Origin: Bacillus sp. 165
GTDB lineage: Bacteria > Bacillota > Bacilli > Bacillales > Bacillaceae_G
DNA: 64,000 bases
Reading direction: 5' to 3'
Assembly: GCF_017742235.1 (NCBI RefSeq)
Contig: NZ_JAGHKQ010000010.1
Coordinates: 1-64,000, forward strand
Each line of letters begins with the position of its first letter. Position 1 is the first letter of the stretch. The notes under the pieces are model-generated. The model was given only the letters and a program-made list of their open reading frames with translations. It ran no database searches and was not told where the DNA came from. A program made the translations under genes and the position numbers. Below, piece after piece: positions 54,767 through 63,653 of the stretch.

Positions 54767-54910
54767 TTTTATAACCTCCGATTTTAACAATTATAAAATA
54801 TTTTCTACATTTTACCAATATATATACAACCTGCCAATGAAAAGGTCTATGTACTCGAAAGCTGATTTTTATAAGAATATTTGGGGTTATTTAGCGGTTA
54901 ATTTAAATAA

Positions 54911-54942
54911 AAGAGGCAAATGAATTTTCTCATTTGCCTCTT
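54911..54942. terminator. terminator of the LCP gene
   Basis: AAGAGGCAAATGA / TCATTTGCCTCTT with a 6-base loop; perfect 13-bp stem just after the minus-strand stop. Confidence 0.9.
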
Positions 54943-54959
54943 TAGGTATTTTAAATTTG

Positions 54960-56000
54960 TTATGGATTTTCATTTTTTGCTTTTTTGTCATTGTCAGTGA
55001 AATCTGTTGAATCTTCTAAGCCAAGGTGCTGCTTTAAAATTGTTTGAATCTCGTTTACACTTTCTTCATCAGGTTCTGCATAATATACATTATTGATATA
55101 TTCATCTGTACATTGGATTTGCATCTTTTCCATGTTTAACTGTGTACCTAACATTGTTTTTACAATGCCAATAAGATCATCAAAAGTTAAGTTTGTCTCC
55201 ATATCACTTCCAGCAGCGTCAATTAGATCTGCCATTTTTGGTACGGAATTCAAAGAAAGAGCCTTTTTTGCCGCTGCTTCAATGATAAGCTGTTGGCGCT
55301 GTCCGCGCATAAAATCATTGTCGATGTGACGTGTTCTTGCTAAAGCTAAAGCTTGTTCACCATCTAAATGCTGGTAGCCTTTATTTAAGTGAATAGATCT
55401 GACTCCCTTACTATTCATTTCTGTAAAAGAAACAGGTACATCTAGATCAATGCCTCCTAATGTATCAATAATTTTAACGAAAGAATCAAAATTAAATTTT
55501 ACATAATAGTCTACGGGTACATCTAAAAAGTTTTCTACTGTTTCAATTGTAGAGTTTGCGCCACCGTATGCGTAGGCATGAGTAATTTTGTTTTCTTTGT
55601 CCTTAACAGGAATATATACACGTGTATCACGAGGAATACTTACTAGTTTAATAGACTTATCATCTTTATTTAGTGTAGCTAACAATAATGCATCTGTTCG
55701 AAAAGCATTACCGAACTCTTTTTGATTTTCTTTTCGTTCTTGACTTTCATCTACACCCATAATAAGAATAGAGATATTATCTTCTAATGGCTTTACTGCT
55801 TCTAATCGTTTAGCCGATTTTTCACCACGATCCAAGCCTTTGTAGGCAGCTTTAGCCACATTTTGTGCTTTTTTATATAAATATGCTGTATAACCTGCTC
55901 CTCCAAATAGAAGAATTAAAAGAGGGAGTATTAAGAGTACAGCAATTCTTCGTCTTTTTTTCTTTTTACTAATGCTATATCGTACATCTGGGGACATCAA
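54960..56000 (-). CDS. LytR-CpsA-Psr (LCP) family ligase
   Basis: A 346-residue membrane-anchored enzyme. A cytoplasmic basic N-terminus (SISKKKKRRR) leads to a helix (IAVLLILPLLILLFGGAGYT). The extracytoplasmic LCP domain (about 80-320) contains NISILIMGVDESQERKE, FRTDALLLATLNKDDKSIKL, SIPRDTRVYIP, YAYGGANSTIETVENFLDVP, FDSFVKIIDTLGGIDLDVP and LDGEQALALARTRHIDNDFM (the diphosphate-binding Arg/Asp set). LCP enzymes transfer wall teichoic acid or other polymers to peptidoglycan. A ribosome site GGAGGG precedes the ATG. Next to the VanW gene, another envelope protein. Confidence 0.93.
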   Translation of the reverse strand: MMSPDVRYSISKKKKRRRIAVLLILPLLILLFGGAGYTAYLYKKAQNVAKAAYKGLDRGEKSAKRLEAVKPLEDNISILIMGVDESQERKENQKEFGNAFRTDALLLATLNKDDKSIKLVSIPRDTRVYIPVKDKENKITHAYAYGGANSTIETVENFLDVPVDYYVKFNFDSFVKIIDTLGGIDLDVPVSFTEMNSKGVRSIHLNKGYQHLDGEQALALARTRHIDNDFMRGQRQQLIIEAAAKKALSLNSVPKMADLIDAAGSDMETNLTFDDLIGIVKTMLGTQLNMEKMQIQCTDEYINNVYYAEPDEESVNEIQTILKQHLGLEDSTDFTDNDKKAKNENP

Positions 56001-56221
56001 CAGCCCTCCTTACTATATTTTTATACAACATATATCTTGACATAAAATGTGCTTCATGTCATTGATTTTTTTATTTTGTAACTATTTGTTAGTGGTTGGA
56101 GAAATAAGGAAATAGGATAATCTCATCCATATGATGGTACTAAATTCTATATTACTAAGAAAGAAGAGGGAGAACTAACATTCTTCATAACAAGCTAACT
56201 GATAAAAAAGTTCTATAAAGT

Positions 56222-56258
56222 AAAAAATCCCCGTCGAGAAATGGGTTCTCGATAGGGA
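56222..56258. terminator. terminator of the VanW-type gene
   Basis: Read on the minus strand: TCCCTATCGAGAA, loop, TTTCTCGACGGGGA, then TTTTTT. An imperfect 13-bp stem. Confidence 0.85.
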
Positions 56259-56262
56259 GGAC

Positions 56263-57519
56263 TTATACATGTTTTTTATAAGTGCTTTTCGCGATATGCC
56301 CGCTGGATACGATTTTCCCGTTTTGTGTAACGGTTCTATATGTGCTTACAATAATTTTTTCATCTGTTTCTTGTTCGATTTTAGTTGTTAAATTCGCATT
56401 TTTCCCATTGTCAGTTCCAAATAAACGAACGACAAGCTCCTTATTTTCAATGAAGGCTTGTACATATAGGTAGTGGTTCGTACTATTTTTAATTTTGAGA
56501 TCTGGACCGCTATCGGCAACTGTAGCATCTAGTCCTAATGGGACATAGCCAACAGGAAAGGTATGATTGCTTCGTTGAACAATAGATAAGTCTTTACGTA
56601 ATGCGGCATTATATAATGTACTGCTTACCTGACATACACCGCCTCCAGCATTCTGACTTATTTCTCCGTTCAAGTAAACTGCTGCGACTTTATAACCATT
56701 TGCTGCATTTGTTTTTCCCACTTTAGCGTTAAAACTTAATATTCCATCGGGTGCTACAAGTGCTCCATTTAGTCTTTGTGCAGCTCTTTGAATGTTATAG
56801 ACTTGATTTGCATTCCGTTTTGCAAGAGAAGTACGTTCTTCAATAATAACTCCAGTTAATCCCATATGTTGAATGTCTTCTGTTGTTTTCTCTGGACGAA
56901 CTTCCTTTACAGGAATTTGAATGGTTTGTTTTTTCTCTGTAATAGCCCGAGTGGCGAGTAATTTTAACTGCTCTTTATCTACGGTTTGTCCATTTTTACT
57001 TGGAGAAATATTGATTGTTGTACCTGTGATATTAAACGATGCATTTAGAGGCTGTACTAATTTATTGTTGTATTTATCTTGTATAAACATGTCATATTTT
57101 GCTTGATTTAAGTATGCTTCCATATGGAAGTTTCGTTTAAAGTGACCCTCCTCAGCTTCTTTGCGTAATTTATAGCGTTCGGAAATGGTACCCTCTTGTT
57201 GCTTGAAAATTTGCTCAGCAATCTCTGTTCCTTTGTATTCTACACCGATTTGTTCCCATGTAAAGGTATCCGCTTGATTGCCTAAACGAAGAGTGATGAT
57301 TTGTTTGTTAAGTTGGTTAACTTTATCTTGTACAATTTTACTTACTTGTTGTTTTGTTTTACCTTGTAATGAGATGCCGTTAAAGGTAACATCGCCTAAA
57401 ACATATGTATCCAATTGTTTGTTTAACTTTGTTGTATAGTGATATACACCGCTGCCAGCAATACTGCCTCCGATGCCAATAACAAGCAAGCCGCCAATAA
57501 TCCAATTTCGCAGCTTCAT
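56263..57519 (-). CDS. VanW-family protein (YoaR-like)
   Basis: A 418-residue exported protein. The signal anchor is NWIIGGLLVIGIGGSIAGSG. Residues about 35-220 contain two peptidoglycan-binding-4-like repeats (VTFNGISLQGKTKQQVSKIV). The VanW domain (about 225-385) has NRNANQVYNIQRAAQRLNGA-type start, GGGVCQVSSTLYNAALRKDL and RSNHTFPVGYVPLGLDATV. A C-terminal G5-like tail follows. VanW is linked to vancomycin resistance clusters in enterococci, but most Bacillus members are chromosomal envelope proteins of unknown function. GGGAGG precedes the ATG. Confidence 0.9.
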   Translation of the reverse strand: MKLRNWIIGGLLVIGIGGSIAGSGVYHYTTKLNKQLDTYVLGDVTFNGISLQGKTKQQVSKIVQDKVNQLNKQIITLRLGNQADTFTWEQIGVEYKGTEIAEQIFKQQEGTISERYKLRKEAEEGHFKRNFHMEAYLNQAKYDMFIQDKYNNKLVQPLNASFNITGTTINISPSKNGQTVDKEQLKLLATRAITEKKQTIQIPVKEVRPEKTTEDIQHMGLTGVIIEERTSLAKRNANQVYNIQRAAQRLNGALVAPDGILSFNAKVGKTNAANGYKVAAVYLNGEISQNAGGGVCQVSSTLYNAALRKDLSIVQRSNHTFPVGYVPLGLDATVADSGPDLKIKNSTNHYLYVQAFIENKELVVRLFGTDNGKNANLTTKIEQETDEKIIVSTYRTVTQNGKIVSSGHIAKSTYKKHV

Positions 57520-57711
57520 TTTTTACCTCCCAATCCTTCCATACTAAAGGAAGGTCATTAATTTAATAATTACTAGTATACTACTAATGTGTTACTCTTG
57601 TAATACAAAAATAAAACTTGTTACCAATTGTAATTATTTTGTTATACAGCTAATGAGCACTTTGGGAAGCATATATTTTTTATACTTGGAGAATATTCCT
57701 GTTCCATAAGA

Positions 57712-57737
57712 AAGGCACCTTTGAGGGAAAGGTGCCT
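57712..57737. terminator. hairpin after the rRNA methyltransferase gene
   Basis: AGGCACCTTT / AAAGGTGCCT, a 10-bp stem with a 5-base loop. The T tract on the minus strand is weak. Confidence 0.75.
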
Positions 57738-57742
57738 GTTTA

Positions 57743-58927
57743 TTAACGGCGGGAATGAACTTCATAAATGGCGAATTTTAGGTAATCGCCTTCATCGGAA
57801 GCTAGAAGTTTAGGGTGGTCATAGCCTGCACCGCTCCAATGAATTTGCCGTAAAACTTTTTTTGCATCGTAAGCAGCTTTTTGTACCATTTCTTGAAACA
57901 TATCACCGTGAATATGGTAAGAGCAGCTTGCTGTGACAAAGAAACCTCCGTCCTTTACGAGTTTTAATCCGTTTAAATTGATATCTTTATATCCGCCCAA
58001 TGCTTTCTTTACTGCACGAGAGGATTTTGCAAATGCTGGGGGATCAATAATTACGACATCCCATAATTTTTGTTCTTCTACTGCTTCGCGTAAAAAGTCA
58101 AATGCATTCGCAGTCACAAAGTCAATATTATCAAATCCATTTAGTCGAGCATTTTGTTTTGCAGTTTCAATGGCATGTTCAGAAATATCCACTGCTGTTA
58201 GATGCTTTGCACCATAATGACAAGCATTGAGCATAAACGAACCTGTATGTGTAAAACAATCGAGAACAGTGGAATTAGAATCGATAAGAGGTTTAATGGC
58301 GGCACGGTTTTGTCTTTGATCAAAGAAAAACCCTGTTTTTTGTCCATTTTCGATGTCCACTACATATTTTACACCATTTTCTTCTATTTCTATTTCAGTG
58401 GGAGATTCACCATACCAAAAGCCTTTTTCCTGGTTTAACCCTTCAAGTTCACGTACATAAACATCGTTGCGTAAATAGATAGCTTTCGGCTGAAATACTT
58501 CCAATAGTCCTTTTAGCACCCATTCTTTACGCTTTTCCATACCAAGAGACAGAATTTGTACTACTAGCACGTCCTCATATTTATCCACAATAAGCCCCGG
58601 TAAAAAGTCAGATTCCCCATAGATTGCACGACAAGAGTTTACATCTGGAAGAAATCGTTGACGATAAGCCCAAGCTGCACGGATTTTTTCAATAAAAAAG
58701 TTTTCATTCAGTTCTTCATCTGGGTTTTGCGTCAGTACACGTACAATCATTTGTGACTTTGGATTTATGTATCCTTTTGCTAACAAGAAGTTTTGGTGAT
58801 TATATACATCTACAAAGTCCCCTGGTTCGAATTCCCCTTCGATACGATTTACTTCACTTTGAAATATCCAAGGATGACCTTGTTCTAAACGTTTTCTGCG
58901 GTTTCGTTCTAAAAAAACTTTTGCCAA
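57743..58927 (-). CDS. class I SAM-dependent rRNA methyltransferase (RlmI/YwbD type)
   Basis: A 394-residue methyltransferase. The N-terminal PUA domain (about 1-75) includes RNRRKRLEQGHPWIFQSEVN and GDFVDVYNHQNFLLAKGYIN. A linker contains AIYGESDFLPGLIVDKYEDV. The Rossmann domain (about 190-394) has VLDCFTHTGSFMLNA (SAM site), LTAVDISEHAIETAKQNARL, VVIIDPPAFAKS (catalytic DPP motif) and SCSYHIHGDMFQEM. RlmI in E. coli methylates C1962 of 23S rRNA, and the Bacillus enzyme may do the same. Start: TTG 58927 with GGAG 8 bases upstream. The ATG at 59005 would add 26 residues that do not belong to the family. Confidence 0.9.
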   Translation of the reverse strand: MAKVFLERNRRKRLEQGHPWIFQSEVNRIEGEFEPGDFVDVYNHQNFLLAKGYINPKSQMIVRVLTQNPDEELNENFFIEKIRAAWAYRQRFLPDVNSCRAIYGESDFLPGLIVDKYEDVLVVQILSLGMEKRKEWVLKGLLEVFQPKAIYLRNDVYVRELEGLNQEKGFWYGESPTEIEIEENGVKYVVDIENGQKTGFFFDQRQNRAAIKPLIDSNSTVLDCFTHTGSFMLNACHYGAKHLTAVDISEHAIETAKQNARLNGFDNIDFVTANAFDFLREAVEEQKLWDVVIIDPPAFAKSSRAVKKALGGYKDINLNGLKLVKDGGFFVTASCSYHIHGDMFQEMVQKAAYDAKKVLRQIHWSGAGYDHPKLLASDEGDYLKFAIYEVHSRR

Positions 58928-59005
58928 AATGTTCACTCCATTATTATAGTTTGTTTCTCCTTCATAGAGAATGAAGGAATAAGAAGCAGGTAGGAATACT
59001 TTCAT

Positions 59006-59451
59006 TATTCATATTATCCAAACAAAGAGCGGGTTAAAAGTATAAGTTTTGAAGGATAACAGAACTTATAAGTACTTATGAAAAGGAGATAAGTATCCTG
59101 CTCTTGCATAAGCAAGTGCTTTGAGACAGGCAGTTACACCTACTAATAAGATTAGAGCAAGAAAAAGGATCAAGGATAACGATACAATGTAAGAAGACTC
59201 TCCTCGATTATACTAGATTTATTTTATATAAATATAGTATTTAAGAAGGGAGTTTTATTAATTAATTTAAAAATTTTGTGATTTGATTTACAGAGATTTA
59301 TTGATTGCGCTTACAAAAATTATGATATATAGTGGAAGCGAGATAGAAAACTTTCATTTATATAGTGAAAATTTTACTATTGATAGAATAATAATTTTAA
59401 TAGACAATAAGACTCTGATTATTAAATACTACAGCATAGGGGATAGAATAA
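59006..59451. other. aspA upstream region with possible cre site
   Basis: About 445 AT-rich bases. TGATTGCGCTTACA at 59302-59315 partly matches the CcpA cre consensus (central GCGCTT). A possible promoter TTGCGC-17-TATAGT (59305-59333) overlaps it. No gene is visible. Confidence 0.4.
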
Positions 59452-60891
59452 ATGATTGACACAAAAGATGTACGCATTGAACGTGATTTTCTTGGAGAAA
59501 AAGAAGTTCCACAGCATGCGTATTATGGTGTGCAAACATTACGAGCAGTAGAGAATTTTCCAATTACAGGATATCGTCTTCATACATCATTAATTCGAGC
59601 GATGGCTATTGTAAAAAAAGCGGCAGCCCTTGCAAATATGGAAACAGGTTATTTGCGATCAGACATAACTTATGCCATTGTACAAGCTGCGGAAGAAATT
59701 ATAGAAGGTAAGCTCCATGATCAGTTCATTGTGGACCCTATTCAAGGAGGAGCCGGAACTTCTATTAATATGAATACTAATGAAGTAATTGCCAACCGAG
59801 CTTTGGAGATATTAGGAAAAGAGAAAGGTGATTACAAAACAATCAGTCCAAATACGCATGTTAATATGGCTCAATCAACTAACGATGCATTTCCAACTGG
59901 CATTCATATTGCTGTATTAGATATGCTCGAACAATTACTTATAACGATGGAACAGCTTCATGATGCTTTTGGGGAAAAAGCAAATGAATTTGATCATATT
60001 ATTAAAATGGGACGTACTCATCTACAAGATGCGGTACCGATTCGTTTAGGACAAGAGTTTGAAGCCTATCGCCGTGTATTATCGCGTGATATAAAACGCA
60101 TTAAGCAATCCCGCCAGCACTTGAATGAAGTGAACATGGGGGCAACAGCGGTAGGAACAGGACTGAATGCTGATCCGCTTTATATTGAAAGAGTAGTCAA
60201 ACACCTTGCAAATATTAGTAAGTTTCCGCTTGTAGGCGCAGAAGACTTGGTAGATGCGACACAAAATACGGACGCCTACACTGAAGTATCTGCTGCACTC
60301 AAGGTTTGTATGATGAATATGTCTAAGATTGCTAATGACTTGCGTCTGATGGCATCTGGCCCTCGTGTTGGTCTTGCAGAAATTCAGCTACCGGCACGTC
60401 AGCCAGGTTCTTCTATCATGCCAGGAAAGGTAAATCCAGTTATGGCAGAAGTTGTGAATCAAGTAGCATTCCAAGTCATCGGCAATGATCACACCATTTG
60501 TTTAGCATCTGAAGCTGGACAAATGGAACTGAATGTGATGGAACCAGTGCTTGTCTTTAATTTGCTCCAATCCATCAGTATTATGAATAATGCATTTGAA
60601 GTATTCCGCAAGTATTGTATTGAAGGTATTACAGCAAATGAAGAAGTGTTAAAGCAATATGTCGAGAAGAGTGTAGGAGTTATAACAGCAGTGAATCCGC
60701 ATATTGGTTATGAAACAGCTTCTCGTATTGCGCGTGAAGCAATCTTGACAGGAAAATCTGTACGCGAGCTATGCTTACAATATAAAGTGTTAACAGAAGA
60801 AGAACTGGATATCATTTTAGATCCATTTGAAATGACTCATCCTGAAATTGCAGGGGCATCATTATTAGCAAATAAGCAAAAAACATCGTAA
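59452..60891 (+). CDS. aspA: aspartate ammonia-lyase
   Basis: A 479-residue member of the fumarase/aspartase family that deaminates aspartate to fumarate. Signature GSSIMPGKVNPVMAEVV is present, with the first block RIERDFLGEKEVPQHAYYGV and TNDAFPTGIHIAVLD and GRTHLQDAVPIRLGQEF. Residues distinguishing aspartase from fumarase were judged from the overall pattern only. ATG start after ATAGGGGATAGA. It is followed by its own terminator. A candidate cre site upstream would place it under carbon catabolite control. Confidence 0.93.
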   Translation: MIDTKDVRIERDFLGEKEVPQHAYYGVQTLRAVENFPITGYRLHTSLIRAMAIVKKAAALANMETGYLRSDITYAIVQAAEEIIEGKLHDQFIVDPIQGGAGTSINMNTNEVIANRALEILGKEKGDYKTISPNTHVNMAQSTNDAFPTGIHIAVLDMLEQLLITMEQLHDAFGEKANEFDHIIKMGRTHLQDAVPIRLGQEFEAYRRVLSRDIKRIKQSRQHLNEVNMGATAVGTGLNADPLYIERVVKHLANISKFPLVGAEDLVDATQNTDAYTEVSAALKVCMMNMSKIANDLRLMASGPRVGLAEIQLPARQPGSSIMPGKVNPVMAEVVNQVAFQVIGNDHTICLASEAGQMELNVMEPVLVFNLLQSISIMNNAFEVFRKYCIEGITANEEVLKQYVEKSVGVITAVNPHIGYETASRIAREAILTGKSVRELCLQYKVLTEEELDIILDPFEMTHPEIAGASLLANKQKTS

Positions 60892-60917
60892 AAAAGACGG
60901 CGAACTGCCGTCTTTTT
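60891..60917 (+). terminator. aspA terminator
   Basis: AAAAAGACGGC / GCCGTCTTTTT with loop GAACT; perfect 11-bp stem. Confidence 0.93.
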
Positions 60918-61005
60918 CTATTGAGGAAAGGATTTTAGATAACTTTTGGAAAATACATACAATGTGAATAGATATGACCGTATATAAGAAAGGAGGAGAT
61001 GTAAA

Positions 61006-62157
61006 GTGAATGATGTGTTTATTAAGACAGATACACAAAGAGCAATGCTTACCAAGCTCAATCAGCTGACTAGAAAGTTTCAAGAACGTGAACCTGAGCT
61101 GGACCAATTGGGTTCCTTTCCCTACGAAAATATTCAAAACTTAAAAGACATAGGTTATACATCCTTATCGATTGCAAAAGAATATGGAGGAGAAGAAATT
61201 TCTTTATATGATTTTCTGCTGTTTCAAGAAAAAATCGCAGAAGGTGATGGCTCTACAGCATTATCAGTAGGATGGCATGTCGGGATTATGCTGGAATTGA
61301 CGGAAAATCCTCGCTGGGAGTCAAAATTATTTGCGCAAATTTGTTCGGAAGTAAAAAAAGGAGCTTTATTGAATCGTTGTGCCACAGAACGAAATACAGG
61401 TAGTCCAACACGCGGCGGAAAACCGGAAACAACAGCTTATGAAGGAGAGAGTACATGGGTGTTGAATGGTCAGAAAACATTTACAACTATGTCTTATATA
61501 CTCGACTATTTTCTTGTATCAGCAACTATACAAGGAAGTGAGGAAGTGGGAGAATTTCTCGTTCCTTGCAGTGCTAAGGGGACAAGGATAGAAGAAACAT
61601 GGGACAGTGTCGCATTACGAGGTACAGCCAGCCATGACTTAGTGATGCAAAATGTTGAAATTCCAAAAGAGTACTTGGTGGAAATAAGAAATAACGGCAA
61701 AAAGAATAATCATGGATGGCTCTTGCATATCCCAGCATGTTATTTAGGAATTTCTCAAGCTGCACGTAACTATGCTTTGCACTTTGCTAAAGCATATAAA
61801 CCAAACAGTGTAAACGAGCCGATTTATACACTCCCTAATGTGCAAAGATTAATTGGTGAAATGGAATTAGAGCTTTTACAAGCACGTCACTTTATGTATA
61901 GCGTAGCTGAAAAATATGATGCTTGTGATGAACCCCATGAACTTCAAGCAGAATTATCTGCTGTCAAATATACAGCAACTAATGCAGCGATTTCTATAAT
62001 AGATAAAGCAATGCGTATTGTCGGAGCAAGAAGTTTATCGGAAAAAAATCCGCTTCATCGATATTACCTGCATGTACGAGCTGGTTTACATAATCCGCCG
62101 ATGGACGATATTACCTTAACACAGTTAGCGTATAAGGCAATAGAAAATGTGAAATAA
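61006..62157 (+). CDS. acyl-CoA dehydrogenase family protein
   Basis: A 383-residue flavoprotein with three domains. The N-terminal helical domain (about 1-115) has SIAKEYGGEEISLYDFLLFQ. The middle beta-domain (about 120-225) has NRCATERNTGSPTRGGKPET, then TWVLNGQKTFTTMSYILDYF and WDSVALRGTASHDLVMQNVE. The C-terminal helical domain is at about 235-383. The catalytic Glu of classical acyl-CoA dehydrogenases cannot be placed with confidence, so it may be a DszC/SfnB-like or other family branch. GAAAGGAGGAG precedes the GTG start. Confidence 0.88.
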   Translation: MNDVFIKTDTQRAMLTKLNQLTRKFQEREPELDQLGSFPYENIQNLKDIGYTSLSIAKEYGGEEISLYDFLLFQEKIAEGDGSTALSVGWHVGIMLELTENPRWESKLFAQICSEVKKGALLNRCATERNTGSPTRGGKPETTAYEGESTWVLNGQKTFTTMSYILDYFLVSATIQGSEEVGEFLVPCSAKGTRIEETWDSVALRGTASHDLVMQNVEIPKEYLVEIRNNGKKNNHGWLLHIPACYLGISQAARNYALHFAKAYKPNSVNEPIYTLPNVQRLIGEMELELLQARHFMYSVAEKYDACDEPHELQAELSAVKYTATNAAISIIDKAMRIVGARSLSEKNPLHRYYLHVRAGLHNPPMDDITLTQLAYKAIENVK

Positions 62158-62315
62158 ATGAGATTCTAAAAAGAATAGGGCTTTCCTCTTCAACATCATT
62201 CAGTTGAAATCGGACTGAGCGGAATTAGTAGACATCCTTTCATATTCTAAATGTATTATTTATTACCATGATATCTACTTTTAAATGTTATATGCTTTGA
62301 AAAGGAGCAAAAGCA

Positions 62316-63083
62316 ATGAAAGAAAAGATTATAACCGAATTAAACCGAATTGAAAGAGAAAATCATGTGAAGATTTTATATGCAGCAGAATCTGGGAGCA
62401 GGGCATGGGGGATCTCATCTAAAGGCAGCGATTATGATGTTCGGTTCATCTATATCCATAAACCGGACTGGTATTTATCTATTGAACAAAAAAGAGATGT
62501 ATTGGAATATCCTATTAATAATTTATTAGATATTAGCGGCTGGGATTTACGAAAAGCGCTTCAGCTTCTGATGAAATCTAATCCTGCCTTATTGGAATGG
62601 CTGCTATCTCCTATTGTCTATTCAGAACAGCACGATATTGCTGAACAACTTAGGAATATCAGCAATGAATATATATCTTTAAAAGCAAGTATTTATCACT
62701 ATCTGAATATGGCAAGCCGAAATTATCGGCATTATCTACAAGGAGAACCAGCGAAAATCAAGAAATATTTTTATGTTCTTCGTCCCTTACTGGCTTGCAT
62801 GTGGCTGGAGAAACAGAAAACGGTACCACCTGTGGCTTTGGATGAATTGCTAAAGCTAGAAGGGGTATCCTCGGAAATTTTAAATGAAATTCAATACCTG
62901 TTAACCAGAAAAAAAGCAGGAGAAGATTTCGGTTTAGGAATATCCTTTCAAAAGTTGCATCAATTTATTGAAGAGAAGCTTCATTATTATCAAGAATACG
63001 TGAAAGATTTGAGAGATATAAGAGAATTGAAAGCAGAAGCGCTCAATGTACTGTTTCGAAATACATTGAGGAAAGTATGGTAA
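62316..63083 (+). CDS. predicted nucleotidyltransferase (YcgL-like)
   Basis: A 255-residue protein. The N-terminal MNT/Pol-beta-type motif is AAESGSRAWGISSKGSDYDV, then RFIYIH (GSRAxG ... DxDVR). The long helical C-terminal part (about 85-255) has ISGWDLRKALQLLMKSNPAL and YHYLNMASRNYRHYLQGEP. It belongs to the DNA-polymerase-beta superfamily group including YcgL of B. subtilis, with no known substrate. AAAAGGAGCAAAAGC precedes the ATG. There is no HEPN-type partner next to it. Confidence 0.85.
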   Translation: MKEKIITELNRIERENHVKILYAAESGSRAWGISSKGSDYDVRFIYIHKPDWYLSIEQKRDVLEYPINNLLDISGWDLRKALQLLMKSNPALLEWLLSPIVYSEQHDIAEQLRNISNEYISLKASIYHYLNMASRNYRHYLQGEPAKIKKYFYVLRPLLACMWLEKQKTVPPVALDELLKLEGVSSEILNEIQYLLTRKKAGEDFGLGISFQKLHQFIEEKLHYYQEYVKDLRDIRELKAEALNVLFRNTLRKVW

Positions 63084-63084
63084 G

Positions 63085-63118
63085 AAATGTAGGGACTAAC
63101 TGGCAAGTCCCTACATTT
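63085..63118. terminator. bidirectional terminator
   Basis: AAATGTAGGGACT / AGTCCCTACATTT with an 8-base loop; perfect 13-bp stem between convergent genes, overlapping the 3' end of the minus-strand thioredoxin-like gene. Confidence 0.92.
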
Positions 63119-63653
63119 TGTCCATATATTCTTTTATCATTTCATACGACATTGGACCGACATGCTTAAAGCGAATGATGCCATTTTCGTCTAAAAAGTA
63201 CGTTGTAGGAACAGAGATAATTTCAAAACGATTAGCATATATCCCTTTTTCGTCAAGCAATATAGGGAAGGTAAGGTGATTTTTATCTTTAAAGGACTTT
63301 ACATTTTCAATACTGTTTTCACTTTCTGTTAAGTTTACTGCCACAACTTCTATTCCATCACTGCTCATATTTTTATAAAATTGTTCTAGTTCTGGCATTT
63401 CAGCTCGACATGGAGGACACCACGTTGTCCAAAAATTAAGCATTACTTTCTTGCCTTTTAAATCAGAAGTTTGTATTTTGGATCCATCAAGCTGTGGCAA
63501 GCTCAAATATGGGGCTGCATTGGGAGTTTTTAACCCGATAGGAGCGTCGGAATCTGATGGCTCGTTCACTGACTTTTCTACCAATAGCGTATTATGTAAT
63601 ACAGCCCATCCAGCCAGTGCTAATAGCAGGGCTATAATAATATATTTGTTCAT
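63111..63653 (-). CDS. membrane-anchored thiol-disulfide oxidoreductase (ResA/TlpA-like)
   Basis: A 180-residue TlpA/ResA-type protein. The N-terminal anchor is KYIIIALLLALAGWAVLHN. The redoxin domain (about 55-180) has FWTTWCPPCRAEMPELEQFY (CPPC active site), a Glu-containing insert (VVAVNLTESENSIENVKSF) and the cis-Pro in ISVPTTYFLDENG. It reduces or isomerises disulfides outside the membrane, for example apocytochrome c, coat or peptide substrates. I start at ATG 63653, with GGAGGAGAAAA upstream, and it overlaps the preceding stop (ATGA), so the two genes form an operon. Confidence 0.92.
   Translation of the reverse strand: MNKYIIIALLLALAGWAVLHNTLLVEKSVNEPSDSDAPIGLKTPNAAPYLSLPQLDGSKIQTSDLKGKKVMLNFWTTWCPPCRAEMPELEQFYKNMSSDGIEVVAVNLTESENSIENVKSFKDKNHLTFPILLDEKGIYANRFEIISVPTTYFLDENGIIRFKHVGPMSYEMIKEYMDKM

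Noticed and set aside
56263..57519. Vancomycin resistance cluster signalled by VanW
   Set aside because: No vanH/A/X/Y or VanRS genes nearby; VanW-family proteins are common chromosomal envelope proteins in Bacillus.
62316..63083. MNT-HEPN toxin-antitoxin pair
   Set aside because: The nucleotidyltransferase stands alone with a convergent neighbour; no HEPN partner is encoded next to it.
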